Positions 49,211-59,601 of a stretch of DNA of 64,000 nt are shown in pieces (the stretch's first letter is position 1; the number at the start of each line of letters is the position of its first letter). This stretch comes from Streptomyces antarcticus (GTDB lineage: Bacteria > Actinomycetota > Actinomycetes > Streptomycetales > Streptomycetaceae), in the NCBI RefSeq assembly GCF_026627255.1, contig NZ_JAPNLM010000015.1, positions 86,518 to 150,517 on the forward strand. Reading direction: 5' to 3'. The notes beneath the pieces were generated by a model. It saw nothing but the letters and a program-made list of their open reading frames with translations, did not search any database and had not been told where the DNA came from. The translations under genes and the position numbers were made by a program.

Positions 49211-50665
49211 TCACGGACGGCCCGCGGCCGCCCGCGCGAAGCGGCGGGCGACGGACGGCTCCGCCGCCCAGTGCGTGTGCAGGTAACTGGCGTGCACGCC
49301 CTGCTGTACGAAGCCCTCGACCCGGCGCTCCGGGTGCGTGAACCCCCACGCGGGCGCCGCCCCGGCACCCGGTTCGATCACCGTCCGGTGGAACTCGTGC
49401 CCCCGCAGCCGGGTCCCGGCCGGCGCGAGCGCGCTGTCGGACACCGCCACCGCCTCGCGGTAGCCCAGCGTGAGGCGCTCCGACATCCGCGCGTCGGCGT
49501 CGAGCACCCCGCACATGGGCTTCCCGTCCAGCGACCGCCCCAGGTACAGCAGCCCGGCGCACTCGGCGGCCACCGGGCCGCCCGCCGCGGCGAAGGACGC
49601 CACCGACCGGCGCAGCGCCTCGTTGGCGGACAGTTCGGGCGCGTACACCTCGGGGAAGCCGCCGCCGATCACCAGACCGCCGGTGTTCTCGGGGAGTACC
49701 TCGTCCCGCAGCGGGTCGAAGACCACCACCTCGGCGCCCGCCGCGGTGAGCAGTTCCGCGTGCTCGGCGTACGAGAACGTGAACGCCGGTCCGCCCGCGA
49801 CGGCGACCACCGGCCGCCCGCCGCGGAGCCCGGGCACGGCGTCCGCCGAGCCCGCCGCGGTCCCCGGTCCGGCAGTGGTCGCCGGACCGCCCGTACCCGT
49901 ACTCGTGCCCGCACCCGCACTCGCCACGGCATCCGACGGCGACCAGGGCTCGCAGTGCAGCGGCGGGGCCGTCCGGGCCAGGGCCATCAGGGCGTCCAGG
50001 TCACAGCCCCGGCGCACCTGCTCCGCCAGCGCCGCCACCGAGGCCAGGGCGTCCGCCCGACGCTCGGCGACCGGGACCAGCCCCAGGTGCCGCGAGGGCG
50101 CGGCCACCTGCGGGGCCCGGCGCAGCACGCCGAGCACCGGCATCCCGGCCTCCTCCAGCGCCTCCCGGAGCATCACCTCGTGCCGGTCGGAGCCGACCTT
50201 GTTGAGGATCACGCCGCCCAGGCGCACCTGCGGGTCGAAGGAGGCGAAGCCGTGCACCAGCGCCGCGACCGACCGCGACTGCGAGGAGGCGTCGACGACC
50301 AGCACCACCGGCGCCCGCAGCAGCTTCGCGACCTGCGCCGTCGACGCCAGCTCGCCCCGCCCGGCGGCCCCGTCGTACAGCCCCATCACGCCTTCGACCA
50401 CCGCGAGGTCGCACCCGGCGGCCCCGTGCGCGAACAGCGCCGGCACCAGGTCCGGCCCGCACATGAAAGCGTCCAGGTTGCGCCCCGGCCGGCCGGTGGC
50501 CAGCGCGTGGTACCCGGGGTCGATGTAGTCGGGCCCGGCCTTGTGCGGGGACACGGCGAGGCCGCGCTCCGCGAAGGCCGCCATCAGGCCCGTGGTCACG
50601 GTGGTCTTGCCGCTCCCGGAGGACGGAGCGGCGATGACCAGCCGCGGTATGCCGAGCGACGTCAC
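49211..50665 (-). CDS. cobB: Cobyrinate a,c-diamide synthase
   Basis: A 484-aa two-domain glutamine amidotransferase that amidates the a- and c-carboxylates of cobyrinate. The N-terminal P-loop is APSSGSGKTTVTTGL, with KAGPDYIDPGYH and GVMGLYDG following; an Ala/Gly/Thr-rich linker (about residues 250-290) precedes the class I glutaminase domain with catalytic cysteine in VAAECAGLLYLG and His in FHRTVIEP. The GTG start overlaps the cobO stop (GTGA). It ends three bases from the ZIP gene stop. Confidence 0.94.
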   Translation of the reverse strand: MTSLGIPRLVIAAPSSGSGKTTVTTGLMAAFAERGLAVSPHKAGPDYIDPGYHALATGRPGRNLDAFMCGPDLVPALFAHGAAGCDLAVVEGVMGLYDGAAGRGELASTAQVAKLLRAPVVLVVDASSQSRSVAALVHGFASFDPQVRLGGVILNKVGSDRHEVMLREALEEAGMPVLGVLRRAPQVAAPSRHLGLVPVAERRADALASVAALAEQVRRGCDLDALMALARTAPPLHCEPWSPSDAVASAGAGTSTGTGGPATTAGPGTAAGSADAVPGLRGGRPVVAVAGGPAFTFSYAEHAELLTAAGAEVVVFDPLRDEVLPENTGGLVIGGGFPEVYAPELSANEALRRSVASFAAAGGPVAAECAGLLYLGRSLDGKPMCGVLDADARMSERLTLGYREAVAVSDSALAPAGTRLRGHEFHRTVIEPGAGAAPAWGFTHPERRVEGFVQQGVHASYLHTHWAAEPSVARRFARAAAGRP

Positions 50666-51261
50666 CACTCGATGCCCCTCTGGCCCTTCTGGCCGGCGTC
50701 CATCGGGTGCTTGACCTTGGTCATCTCGGTGACCAGGTCCGCGAACTCGACCAGCTTCTGCGGTGCGTTGCGCCCGGTGATGACCACGTGCTGGGTACCG
50801 GGGCGGCTGCGCAGCACCTCGATGACCTCGTCGACGTCGATCCAGCCCCAGTGCATCGGGTACGCGAACTCGTCGAGGACGTACAGCTTGTGCGTCTCGG
50901 CGGCCAGGTCGCGCTTGACCTGCTCCCAGCCCTCCTTGGCCGCCTGCTCGTTGTCGAGCTGGGCGTCGCGCTGGACCCAGGACCAGCCCTCGCCCATCTT
51001 GTGCCAGACGACGGAACCGCCCTCGCCGGAGGCGCCGAGCACCTTGAGCGCGTTCTCCTCGCCGACCTTCCACTTCGCCGACTTGACGAACTGGAACACC
51101 CCGATCGGCCAGCCCTGGTTCCAGGCGCGCAGCGCCAGCCCGAAGGCCGCCGTCGACTTGCCCTTGCCGGGGCCGGTGTGGACGAAGACGAGCGGACGGT
51201 TGCGGCGCTGGCGCGTCGTGAGTCCGTCGTCCGGAACGACGGACGGCTGTCCCTGCGGCAT
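50662..51261 (-). CDS. cobO: Cob(I)yrinic acid a,c-diamide adenosyltransferase
   Basis: A 199-aa CobO/BtuR-type ATP:corrinoid adenosyltransferase. The P-loop is TGPGKGKSTAAFGLALRA (residues 29-46), with VFQFVKSAKWKVGEE, LYVLDEFAYPMHWGWID and VVITGRNAPQKLVEFADLV, all family motifs. It attaches the upper 5'-deoxyadenosyl ligand. Its ATG overlaps the chelatase TAA, so translation is coupled. Confidence 0.95.
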   Translation of the reverse strand: MPQGQPSVVPDDGLTTRQRRNRPLVFVHTGPGKGKSTAAFGLALRAWNQGWPIGVFQFVKSAKWKVGEENALKVLGASGEGGSVVWHKMGEGWSWVQRDAQLDNEQAAKEGWEQVKRDLAAETHKLYVLDEFAYPMHWGWIDVDEVIEVLRSRPGTQHVVITGRNAPQKLVEFADLVTEMTKVKHPMDAGQKGQRGIEW

Positions 51262-53429
51262 TACGCGGCCCTCCTGTTGCTGCTCTGCGGTGTCGAAGCG
51301 GTGGTCACGGCGGTACGTACGTCCTTCACGAGCCCGGCCAGCGAGTCGGCCCGCAGCCCGTCCAGGGTCACGGCGGGCGCTCCCAGATCGGCGGCCAGCA
51401 CCCCCGCCAGTCCCAGCCGGACCGGCCCGGACTCGCAGTCCACGACCACGGAGGTCAGGCCCTCGGCCGCCAGCAGCCGGGCCGCGCGGCCCGACAGCTC
51501 GCGGGGCGTGTCCCCGGGCGGCCCGCCGCCGAGCCCGCCCGCCGAGGTGGCCCGCCCGTCGGTGACCACGACCAGCAGCGGCCGCCGCGAGGGATCCCGC
51601 AGCCGCTCGATCCGCAGCACCTCACGGGCCTTCAGCAGACCGGCGGCCAGCGGGGTGCGGCCGCCCGTCGGCAGCCGCTCCAGGCGCGCCGCGGCCGAGT
51701 CGACCGAGGAGGTCGGCGGCAGCGCCAGCTCGGCGCCGGACCCCCGGAAGGTGATCAGGCCGACCTTGTCGCGGCGCTGGTAGGCGTCCAGCAGCAGCGA
51801 CAGTACGGCGCCCTTGACCGCGCTCATCCGCTGCCGGGCCGCCATGGAACCGGAGGCGTCGACGAGGAAGAGGACGAGGTTCCCCTCGCGGCCCTCCCGC
51901 GTCGCCTGCCGCAGGTCGTCCTTGCGGATCACGAGCCCGCGCCCGCTGCGCCCGCGCGCCTTCTGGTGAGGGGCCGCCGCGTGCACGGTGGCCGCCAGGT
52001 GCAGCTTCGTCAGCTGGCCCCGGGGCCGCTGGGCGCCGGTGGTCCGGCCGTGGGCGGTACGGGCGCGCGAGCGCCGTCCGGCCGCGCCCTCGCCGAGGCC
52101 CGGCACGCTCAGCACCTTGGTGCGGAACGGCTCGGCGGCGCGTACGGCCGCCTGCTCGGGCGCGGCGTCGGCCGCCCCGGACGACCGCGGGTCCTCGGGG
52201 GCGTCCTCCGGCTGCGCCCCGGGGGCGTCGTGCTCACCGGCCGGGTCCTGCTGCCGCTCGGGCGCCTCGGGGCCGCCGTCCCGCGGCGGAACACCGCCGT
52301 CCCCGCCCCCGTCCCCACTGTCGCCGTCGTCGTCGGGACCCCCGTTGCCGGGACCGCCGTCGTCCGGGCCCCCGTCCTGCGGGGCGCCGTCGTCCGGGCC
52401 CTCCGGCTCCGGCTCGTCGTCCGGGAAGCCGTCCAGGATGCGGTCCAGCATGTCCTCGTCCAGGCCCGGTGCGTCGAAGGGGCTGCGGCGGCGCCGGTGG
52501 GGGAGGGCCAGCAGGGCGGCCTGCCGGACGTCCTCCTTGCGCACCTCGGTCCGGCCGGCCCAGGCGGCCAGCGCGGTCGCGGTCCGCGCCATCACGATGT
52601 CGGCGCGCATCCCGTCGACCTCGAACCCGGCGCACACCGCCGCGATCCGGAGCAGCGAGCCGTCCCCGAGCACCACCTTCGGCAGCAGCGTCCGCGCCGC
52701 CACCACGCGGGCCCGGACCTCGTGCTCGTCCCCGGCCCAGCGGTCCGCGAAGCCCGCGGGATCGTCCTCGTACGCGAGCCGGCGGCGCACCACCTCGACG
52801 CGCAGGGCGGGCTCGCGGGAGGCGGCGACCTCCACCGTCAGGCCGAACCGGTCCAGGAGCTGCGGGCGCAGCTCGCCCTCCTCCGGGTTCATGGTCCCGA
52901 CCAGCAGGAAGCGGGCCGCGTGCCGCACGGAGACGCCCTCGCGCTCGACGTACGAGGCGCCCATCGCGGCCGCGTCCAGCAGGAGGTCGATCAGGTGGTC
53001 GTGGAGGAGGTTGACCTCGTCGACGTAGAGGATGCCGCGGTGGGCGTCGGCCAGCAGGCCCGGCTCGAAGGCCTTCACGCCCTCGCCGAGGGCCCGTTCG
53101 ATGTCGAGGGCGCCGACGAGCCGGTCCTCGGAGGCGCCCACCGGCAGCTCCACCATCCGCGCGGGCCGGTCCCCGCCGGGCCCCGCCTCGTGGGGGCCGT
53201 CCGGGCAGACCGGGTCCGGCGCGGCGGGCGCGCACGAGAACCGGCACCCGGGCACGACGTCCACCCGCGGCAGCAGCGAGGAGAGCGCGCGCACGGCGGT
53301 GGACTTGGCGGTCCCCTTCTCGCCGCGCACGAGCACGCCGCCGACCGCCGGGCTCACGGCGTTGAGCAGGAGCGCCAGCCGCAGGTCGTTCTGGCCGACC
53401 ACTGCGGTGAACGGATAGGGCGTGCTCAT
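51261..53429 (-). CDS. Magnesium/cobalt chelatase subunit, fused AAA+ and VWA domains
   Basis: A 722-aa fusion of a ChlI/CobS-type AAA+ ATPase and a ChlD-type von Willebrand A domain. Walker A is RGEKGTAKSTAVRALSS, Walker B ILYVDEVNLLHDHLIDLLLD, followed by RPQLLDRFGLTVEV. An Asp/Gly/Pro linker of about 100 acidic residues (340-430) joins the VWA domain, whose MIDAS is FLVDASGSMAARQ. It probably works with CobN to insert cobalt. ATG at 53429 with AAGGAG about 12 bases upstream. A 91-base gap separates it from cobQ. Confidence 0.9.
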   Translation of the reverse strand: MSTPYPFTAVVGQNDLRLALLLNAVSPAVGGVLVRGEKGTAKSTAVRALSSLLPRVDVVPGCRFSCAPAAPDPVCPDGPHEAGPGGDRPARMVELPVGASEDRLVGALDIERALGEGVKAFEPGLLADAHRGILYVDEVNLLHDHLIDLLLDAAAMGASYVEREGVSVRHAARFLLVGTMNPEEGELRPQLLDRFGLTVEVAASREPALRVEVVRRRLAYEDDPAGFADRWAGDEHEVRARVVAARTLLPKVVLGDGSLLRIAAVCAGFEVDGMRADIVMARTATALAAWAGRTEVRKEDVRQAALLALPHRRRRSPFDAPGLDEDMLDRILDGFPDDEPEPEGPDDGAPQDGGPDDGGPGNGGPDDDGDSGDGGGDGGVPPRDGGPEAPERQQDPAGEHDAPGAQPEDAPEDPRSSGAADAAPEQAAVRAAEPFRTKVLSVPGLGEGAAGRRSRARTAHGRTTGAQRPRGQLTKLHLAATVHAAAPHQKARGRSGRGLVIRKDDLRQATREGREGNLVLFLVDASGSMAARQRMSAVKGAVLSLLLDAYQRRDKVGLITFRGSGAELALPPTSSVDSAAARLERLPTGGRTPLAAGLLKAREVLRIERLRDPSRRPLLVVVTDGRATSAGGLGGGPPGDTPRELSGRAARLLAAEGLTSVVVDCESGPVRLGLAGVLAADLGAPAVTLDGLRADSLAGLVKDVRTAVTTASTPQSSNRRAA

Positions 53430-53520
53430 CGGTTGCTCACTCCTTCTAGGGATATGTGCGGCACAGGGAGGGTGAGGGCGCGGACCGCTGCCGCGCCCGG
53501 CGCGCGGTCGCCGCGGCCCG

Positions 53521-55080
53521 TCACGGCGCGCCCGGCGGCAGGAACGGCAGCCCCGCCGGGGCTCCGTCCTCGATCAGCCGCAACAGCGCGCCGGTGTCGG
53601 CGTGTTCCTCGATCAGGTCGCCCAGCAGGTCGAGCTGCTCCTCGCGGAGCACCCCGAACGACGTGTCCGGAGCCGGGACGAAGCGCCGCCCGGCGGCCGC
53701 CGCGACCTCGCGCAGGAACGCCCGGCGGAAGCCGTCCGACTCCAGCGAGCCGTGCCAGTGGGTCCCCCACACGGACCCGACCCGGCACCCGTCCAGGAAC
53801 GGCTCCCCGCCCAGCACCTCGGCCACGCCGTGGTGGATCTCGTACCCCTCGACCGGCTCGCCGAGCGCCGTGCCCACCGGCCGGGCCAGGGTCTTCTCCC
53901 GCTCGAAGCGGACGCGTACGGGCAGCAGGCCGAGGCCGTCCACCGCCCCGGCCCGCGATTCGACCTCGTCCTCGATGTGCTCGCCGAGCACCTGGAATCC
54001 GCCGCAGATCCCCAGCACCGGCCGGCCGCCGGCGGCCCGCCGTACCAGCGCGTCGGCGAGGCCCCGCTCGCGCAGCCAGGCCAGCGCCTTCACCGTGCCG
54101 CGCGTACCGGGTACGACGACCAGGTCCGCGTCGGCCAGCTCCTCGGCCCGGTCCACGAACCGCACCACGACCCCCGGTTCGGCGGCGAGCGCGTCCACGT
54201 CCGTGAAGTTCGACATCAGCGGCACCGCGCACACCGCGACCCGCAGCACGTCCTCACCGACCGGCGGCGCCACCACCGGCTCCCGGACCGTGCCGCGCAG
54301 CGAGACCCGCAGCCCGTCCTCCTCGTCGATGCCGAGACCGTGCCGGAAGGGCAGCACCCCGTACGTCCGGCGGCCGGTCAGACCGCGCAGCATCTCCATG
54401 CCGGGCTCCAGCAGCGACACGTCACCCCGGAACTTGTTCACCATGTACCCCGCGATCAGCGACTGGTCCTCCGGGGACAGCAGCGCCGTCGTCCCGAAGA
54501 AGGACGCGAAGACCCCGCCCCGGTCGATGTCCCCGACCACGACCACCGGGAACCGCGCGGCCCGGGCGATCCCCATGTTCACGATGTCGGTCCGGCGCAG
54601 GTTGATCTCGGCCGGACTCCCCGCCCCCTCGCAGATCACGGCGTCATACGTGCCCCGCAGCTGCTCCAGGCAGTCCGTGACGACGCCCAGCAGCTGTTCC
54701 CGCCGCCCGCCCTGCTGCGCCGTCCCGGGGGCCGCGCCCCCGGCCGTCCCGAAGAAGCCGCGGGCGCTCATCTCGCCCACCGGCCTGCCCAGCAGCACCA
54801 CCTGGCTGCTCTGGTCACTGCCCGGCTTGAGCAGCACCGGGTTCATCAGCGCGGTCGGCTCCACGCGGGCGGCCTGCGCCTGCATCGCCTGGGCGCGCCC
54901 GATCTCCGCGCCCTCGCGGGTCACGAAGGAGTTCAGCGACATGTTCTGCGCCTTGAAGGGCGCCACCTTCACGCCGGTGCGGGCCAGCCAGCGGCAGATG
55001 CCCGCCGTGACCACGCTCTTGCCCGCGTCCGACGTCGTACCGGCGACCAGCAGTCCGCCGCCGCGCTTCGCGCCGCTCAC
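53521..55080 (-). CDS. cobQ: Cobyric acid synthase
   Basis: A 519-aa CobQ that amidates positions b, d, e and g of adenosyl-cobyrinate diamide. Motifs: VAGTTSDAGKSVVTAGICRW, FKAQNMSLNSFVT, EGAGSPAEINLRRTDIVNMG, VGDIDRGGVFAS, and the triad-type glutaminase domain with VLGICGGFQVLGE and HGVAE/GTHWHGSLE. The GTG start overlaps the cobD stop. It is the second gene of the B12 operon. Confidence 0.96.
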   Translation of the reverse strand: MSGAKRGGGLLVAGTTSDAGKSVVTAGICRWLARTGVKVAPFKAQNMSLNSFVTREGAEIGRAQAMQAQAARVEPTALMNPVLLKPGSDQSSQVVLLGRPVGEMSARGFFGTAGGAAPGTAQQGGRREQLLGVVTDCLEQLRGTYDAVICEGAGSPAEINLRRTDIVNMGIARAARFPVVVVGDIDRGGVFASFFGTTALLSPEDQSLIAGYMVNKFRGDVSLLEPGMEMLRGLTGRRTYGVLPFRHGLGIDEEDGLRVSLRGTVREPVVAPPVGEDVLRVAVCAVPLMSNFTDVDALAAEPGVVVRFVDRAEELADADLVVVPGTRGTVKALAWLRERGLADALVRRAAGGRPVLGICGGFQVLGEHIEDEVESRAGAVDGLGLLPVRVRFEREKTLARPVGTALGEPVEGYEIHHGVAEVLGGEPFLDGCRVGSVWGTHWHGSLESDGFRRAFLREVAAAAGRRFVPAPDTSFGVLREEQLDLLGDLIEEHADTGALLRLIEDGAPAGLPFLPPGAP

Positions 55081-56090
55081 GGGCGACCTTTCCTCGTACG
55101 GGAGATGGGGGAGACGGGGGAGGTGTGCGAGCCGCGGGAGGTGCGTGCGGCCAGTGTCCGGGCGGCCACGCAGGCCCCCAGCGCCAGCCAGGTCACGTTC
55201 CGCGACAGCCGGACCGCCCGCTCGATGTCCGCGACCTCGACGGGCCGGCCCACCGCGCCGTTCAGCACGGCCCGGTGCTCGACACGGCCGCCGTACGCGA
55301 GGGTGCCGCCCAGGCGCACGCCGAGGGCCCCCGCGAAGGAGGCCTCGACGGGACCGGCGTTCGGGCTGGGGTGCCCGGCGGCGTCCGCGCGCCAGGCCCG
55401 TACGGCCCCCCGCCGGTCGGGGCCGGCCAGGACGGCGGCGAGCGCGGTCAGCCGGGCGCCCGGCCAGCCCGCCACGTCGTCGAGCCGGGCGGAGGCCCAG
55501 CCGTAGCGCAGGTGGCGGGGGGACTTGTGGCCGACCATCGCGTCCAGGGTGTTCACGGCGCGGAAGGCCAGCAGCCCGGGGACCCCGGCGACGGCTCCCC
55601 ACACCAGGGCCCCGACGACCGCGTCGGAGGTGTTCTCGGCGACGGACTCCACGACGGCCCGGGCCATTTGCTGCTCGTCCAGGGCCTGCGGGTCGCGCCC
55701 GCACAGGTGCGGCAGCCGCTTCCGGGCCGCTTCGGCGTCCCCGGCGGCCAGTGAACCGCCGATGGCGCGGGCCTCACGGCCCAGCGAGGTGCCGCCCACG
55801 ACGGCCCAGGTGGCGGCGGCGGTCAGGGCGATGCGCGCGGCGGCGGGACGGGAGCGCACGGCGCGGGCCCCGAGGACACCGACGGCGGTCGCCGCTCCGG
55901 CGCACACCAGGGTGTGCAGGACGCCCCGGGCGCGGTCGTCGCGCCACAGGGCGCGCTCGACGGCGGCGGCGGCCCGTCCGAAGGCGGCCACGGGGTGCCC
56001 GCGGCGCGGATCCCCGAGGATCCGGTCGCCGATCAGGCCCGCCGCGGCGCCGTACGCGAAGACGCGGTCGGCACGCATGATGGAAGACAT
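55077..56090 (-). CDS. cobD: Adenosylcobinamide-phosphate synthase (CobD/CbiB)
   Basis: A 337-aa membrane protein that joins the aminopropanol arm to cobyric acid. Typical segments are AYGAAAGLIGDRILGDPRRGHPVAAFGR, VESVAENTSDAVVGALVWGAVAGVPGLLAFRAVNTLDAMVGHKS (with the VAENTSDAVV motif) and ARLDDVAGWPGARL. Several hydrophobic helices are visible. It is the first gene of the operon, behind a cobalamin riboswitch. The start is the ATG at 56090 beside GAGTGAGGAC, or one four codons later (56078). Confidence 0.92.
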   Translation of the reverse strand: MSSIMRADRVFAYGAAAGLIGDRILGDPRRGHPVAAFGRAAAAVERALWRDDRARGVLHTLVCAGAATAVGVLGARAVRSRPAAARIALTAAATWAVVGGTSLGREARAIGGSLAAGDAEAARKRLPHLCGRDPQALDEQQMARAVVESVAENTSDAVVGALVWGAVAGVPGLLAFRAVNTLDAMVGHKSPRHLRYGWASARLDDVAGWPGARLTALAAVLAGPDRRGAVRAWRADAAGHPSPNAGPVEASFAGALGVRLGGTLAYGGRVEHRAVLNGAVGRPVEVADIERAVRLSRNVTWLALGACVAARTLAARTSRGSHTSPVSPISRTRKGRP

Positions 56091-56119
56091 GTCCTCACTC
56101 AGGGTCCGCGCCCTGGTTC

Positions 56120-56270
56120 GACGTGACCGGCGGCGAGAGTTCCTGGCTCCCGGGCCGCACTCGTTCGAGTGCCCCGGTGACAGTGGCGGGACCGCGCCGG
56201 ATTCGCACCGGCTTCCTCTCCATGCCGCCGTAATGGCTCGGGCAGTCCACCACGCACTGCGAAGGCCCGT
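56120..56270 (-). promoter_or_regulatory. Cobalamin riboswitch in front of cobD
   Basis: On the minus strand the leader contains the conserved B12-riboswitch core: AAGCCGGTGCGAATCC, then GCGGTCCCGCCACTGT (56199-56178), a variable hairpin (CACTCGAACGAGTG), and the B12 box AGCCAGGAACTC (56148-56137). The order and spacing match the Rfam-type cobalamin element. It should shut down the cobD-cobQ-chelatase-cobO-cobB operon when cobalamin is plentiful. The limits given are approximate. Confidence 0.88.
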
Positions 56271-56449
56271 CAACTCGCCGTTGACCTGCGATGGGGCCGC
56301 GACCGGGGGCCCGACGGCGCACGCGGGGGACGTACGGCCCGCGCACGGCGCACGGCGGACGGCGCACGGCATACGGCGTACGGCCGGTCATGCGAAAGCT
56401 CCCCCCGGGAGAAACCCGGAGGGAGCCCTCGCGCACCGTGTCCGACGGA
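56271..56449. other. Repeats and terminator between riboswitch and small membrane protein gene
   Basis: Tandem ACGGCG/CGCACGG motifs fill 56329-56386. GCTCCCCCCGGG (56398-56409) pairs with CCCGGAGGGAGC (56415-56426) with one mismatch around AGAAA, a terminator for the pit operon on the minus strand. The cobD promoter must lie in this stretch but no hexamer is convincing. Confidence 0.55.
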
Positions 56450-56671
56450 TCAGGCGACGATCAGGTAGATCCCGTACGCCACGGCCGCCGTGACGAGCGC
56501 GAAGCAGGCGTACGCCCCGCTGCGGGCCAGGGTGGCGCTGCCGCCCTGCTCGGTGGCGGCCTCGTGCTTGGACAGGCCCACCAGGCCCAGGGTGAACAGG
56601 GCCACGAGGGCGACGGTGGCGGAGAGGCTGACCCCGAAGACGGAGCCGAGTGCTTCCCAGTCGATCTTCAT
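56450..56671 (-). CDS. Small membrane protein downstream of the phosphate transporter, 73 aa
   Basis: A protein with two transmembrane helices (SVFGVSLSATVALVALFTLGLVGL and GAYACFALVTAAVAYGIYLIV) and a short polar loop. It begins 25 bases after the transporter stop, so it is in the same operon. No domain is recognised. It may assist or regulate the transporter. ATG at 56671. Confidence 0.75.
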   Translation of the reverse strand: MKIDWEALGSVFGVSLSATVALVALFTLGLVGLSKHEAATEQGGSATLARSGAYACFALVTAAVAYGIYLIVA

Positions 56672-56696
56672 ACTGCCGTTCCTCTGCAGATCTCGG

Positions 56697-57971
<1,275 letters not shown>

Positions 57972-58301
57972 TTACCCAGGCTTCTGTTTGACGTCAGTGG
58001 TTCGGCGACCGTAGGCAACCTGGATGAACGGAAGATGAACTGACCCCGGCGGAGCGGTGTACTGGTGCGCTACCCGATCGGACTCTTCATCCCGATTACG
58101 GACTAGATACATCGATTAATGCACGTCAAAGCCGGGTGAATGCGCGCCTCCGCCAACCGGGCCGCCTGCCCCGGACGGCCGTCCCGTCACTCGGAAGAGA
58201 GCTAGGTCACTCCGCCCCGGCCTCCGCGAGCAGACGCCGCGCCGCTCGCGGAGCGACCGCCTCCGGTGGCCCCCCGGAGTCCGGGCGCCGACACTGGAGC
58301 C
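57972..58301. promoter_or_regulatory. Divergent region, pit / alpha-beta hydrolase
   Basis: This 330-base gap contains the PHO box and -10 of pit on the minus strand, a more AT-rich block at 58074-58130 including minus-strand TTGACG (58129-58124), and GACACT at 58290-58295, a -10-like hexamer ending 6 bases before the hydrolase GTG. No gene is seen. Confidence 0.5.
58019..58040 (-). promoter_or_regulatory. PHO box upstream of pit
   Basis: Reading the minus strand, GTTCATCTTCC (58040-58030) and GTTCATCCAGG (58029-58019) are adjacent 11-base direct repeats matching the PhoP box. TACGGT (58013-58008), a -10 hexamer, follows 5 bases later, so the box covers the -35 region, as in PhoP-activated promoters. 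Confidence 0.8.
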
Positions 58302-59432
58302 GTGCGTACCGCCACAGCGACGGCAGCGGCCGTCACCACCACGCTCCTGGGCGCCGGAGCGGCCGCGGTCGCGGCCGGCCGGTACGCCGCCGACGCGGCC
58401 CTGCGGCCCGAACCCGGGCGCCCCCTGCCCGGCGGCCCCCGGCTCAGCGTCCACTCCACCGCCCCCGGGCGGGTCGAACTGACCCGGTCCCTCGGCTCCC
58501 TGCGCCCCGGAACATACGGCCTGGACGCCCCCGGCGTGCACGCCGTCGTCGGCCCCGTCCTCCCCGACGCCCCGCACGGCCCCGACACCGTGGTCCGCCG
58601 GCTCGTCGCCGTCACCCACGGCAGCCTGGACCCCGGCACCCGGGTCACCCTCACCCCCCAGGTCCACCTCGGGAACCCGCGCACCGCGCTCGGGCTCGAC
58701 CACGCCGACGTGGACGTCCCCGGGGAGCTGGGCGCGCTGCCCGCCTGGTTCGTGCCCGCGGCCCGGGACACCTGGGTCATCACCGTGCACGGGCTCGGCA
58801 GCGGCCGCGAGCACCCGATGGTGGTCATGCCCTTCCTCCACCGCCACCAACTGCCCGTCCTCGACCTCGCCTACCGGGGCGACCTCAGTGCCCCCGCCCC
58901 GCCCGACGGCCTCGGACACTTCGGCGAATCGGAGTGGCGGGACCTGGACGCCGCCATCCGCTACGCCCTGCGCTACGGCGCCCGCCGCGTGGTCCTGCAC
59001 GGCTGGTCCACCGGCGCCGCCATGGCCCTGCGGGCCGCCGAGCGCTCGGCGCTCGCCGACCGGATCTCCGGGCTGGTGCTGGACTCGCCCGTACTCGACT
59101 GGCGCTCGACGCTGCGCGCGCTGGCGGCCGCGCGCCGCATCCCGGCCGCGGTGCTCCCGCTGGCGGTCCGGGCCGCCGAGAGCCGCGCCGGGCTGAGCGC
59201 CGACCGGCGGCCGCCGGGCGCCGACCCCGGCGCGCTGCGCGTCCCGGTCCTGGTCTTCCACGGTCCCGACGACACGCTCGCCTCCTGGGAACCCTCCCGG
59301 CGGCTCGCCGCCGCCCGCCCAGACCTCGTCACCCTGCACACCGTGGCCGGGGCCGGGCACGGGGCGATGTGGAACGCCGACCCGGCCCGGTACGAGGAGG
59401 CCCTGCGCCGCTTCCTCACCCCGCTCGTGTGA
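58302..59432 (+). CDS. Alpha/beta hydrolase
   Basis: A 376-aa protein with an N-terminal hydrophobic segment (AAAVTTTLLGAGAAAVAAG) that may be a signal anchor and a C-terminal serine hydrolase domain. The nucleophile elbow is VVLHGWSTGAAMA (GxSxG), an oxyanion loop ITVHGLGSGREHP precedes it, and the acid and His are in VFHGPDDTLAS and GAGHGAMWN. The substrate is not evident. GTG at 58302; leaderless expression is possible. Confidence 0.85.
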   Translation: MRTATATAAAVTTTLLGAGAAAVAAGRYAADAALRPEPGRPLPGGPRLSVHSTAPGRVELTRSLGSLRPGTYGLDAPGVHAVVGPVLPDAPHGPDTVVRRLVAVTHGSLDPGTRVTLTPQVHLGNPRTALGLDHADVDVPGELGALPAWFVPAARDTWVITVHGLGSGREHPMVVMPFLHRHQLPVLDLAYRGDLSAPAPPDGLGHFGESEWRDLDAAIRYALRYGARRVVLHGWSTGAAMALRAAERSALADRISGLVLDSPVLDWRSTLRALAAARRIPAAVLPLAVRAAESRAGLSADRRPPGADPGALRVPVLVFHGPDDTLASWEPSRRLAAARPDLVTLHTVAGAGHGAMWNADPARYEEALRRFLTPLV

Positions 59433-59447
59433 GCGCGCCTCGCCTGC

Positions 59448-59472
59448 GCCTCACCTGAGCCTCCTGTGAGGC
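59448..59472 (+). terminator. Hairpin after the hydrolase gene
   Basis: GCCTCAC (59448-59454) and GTGAGGC (59466-59472) form a 7-bp stem with an 11-base loop, 15 bases after the stop. Confidence 0.4.
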
Positions 59473-59601
59473 ACCGTCATGTGAAGGCCGTGTGGCAGTC
59501 GGGGTACGTCGGGTGGCTTGTCCGGGTCTGTTCCCCGGGCCGGTGGCCGTAGGGGCTGGTTCCGTTTGGGCTTTCGGCCAGTCACGGGCGAGACTGCTTC
59601 C

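Noticed and set aside
46706..51565. A 1619-codon open frame on the plus strand
   Set aside because: It lies antisense to CapA, cobC, cobB and cobO and arises from high GC content; the minus-strand frames encode clear enzymes.
53426..54232. Minus-strand 268-codon frame over the cobQ end
   Set aside because: It overlaps cobQ in another frame, is Arg/Gly/Ala-rich and has no homologous motifs.
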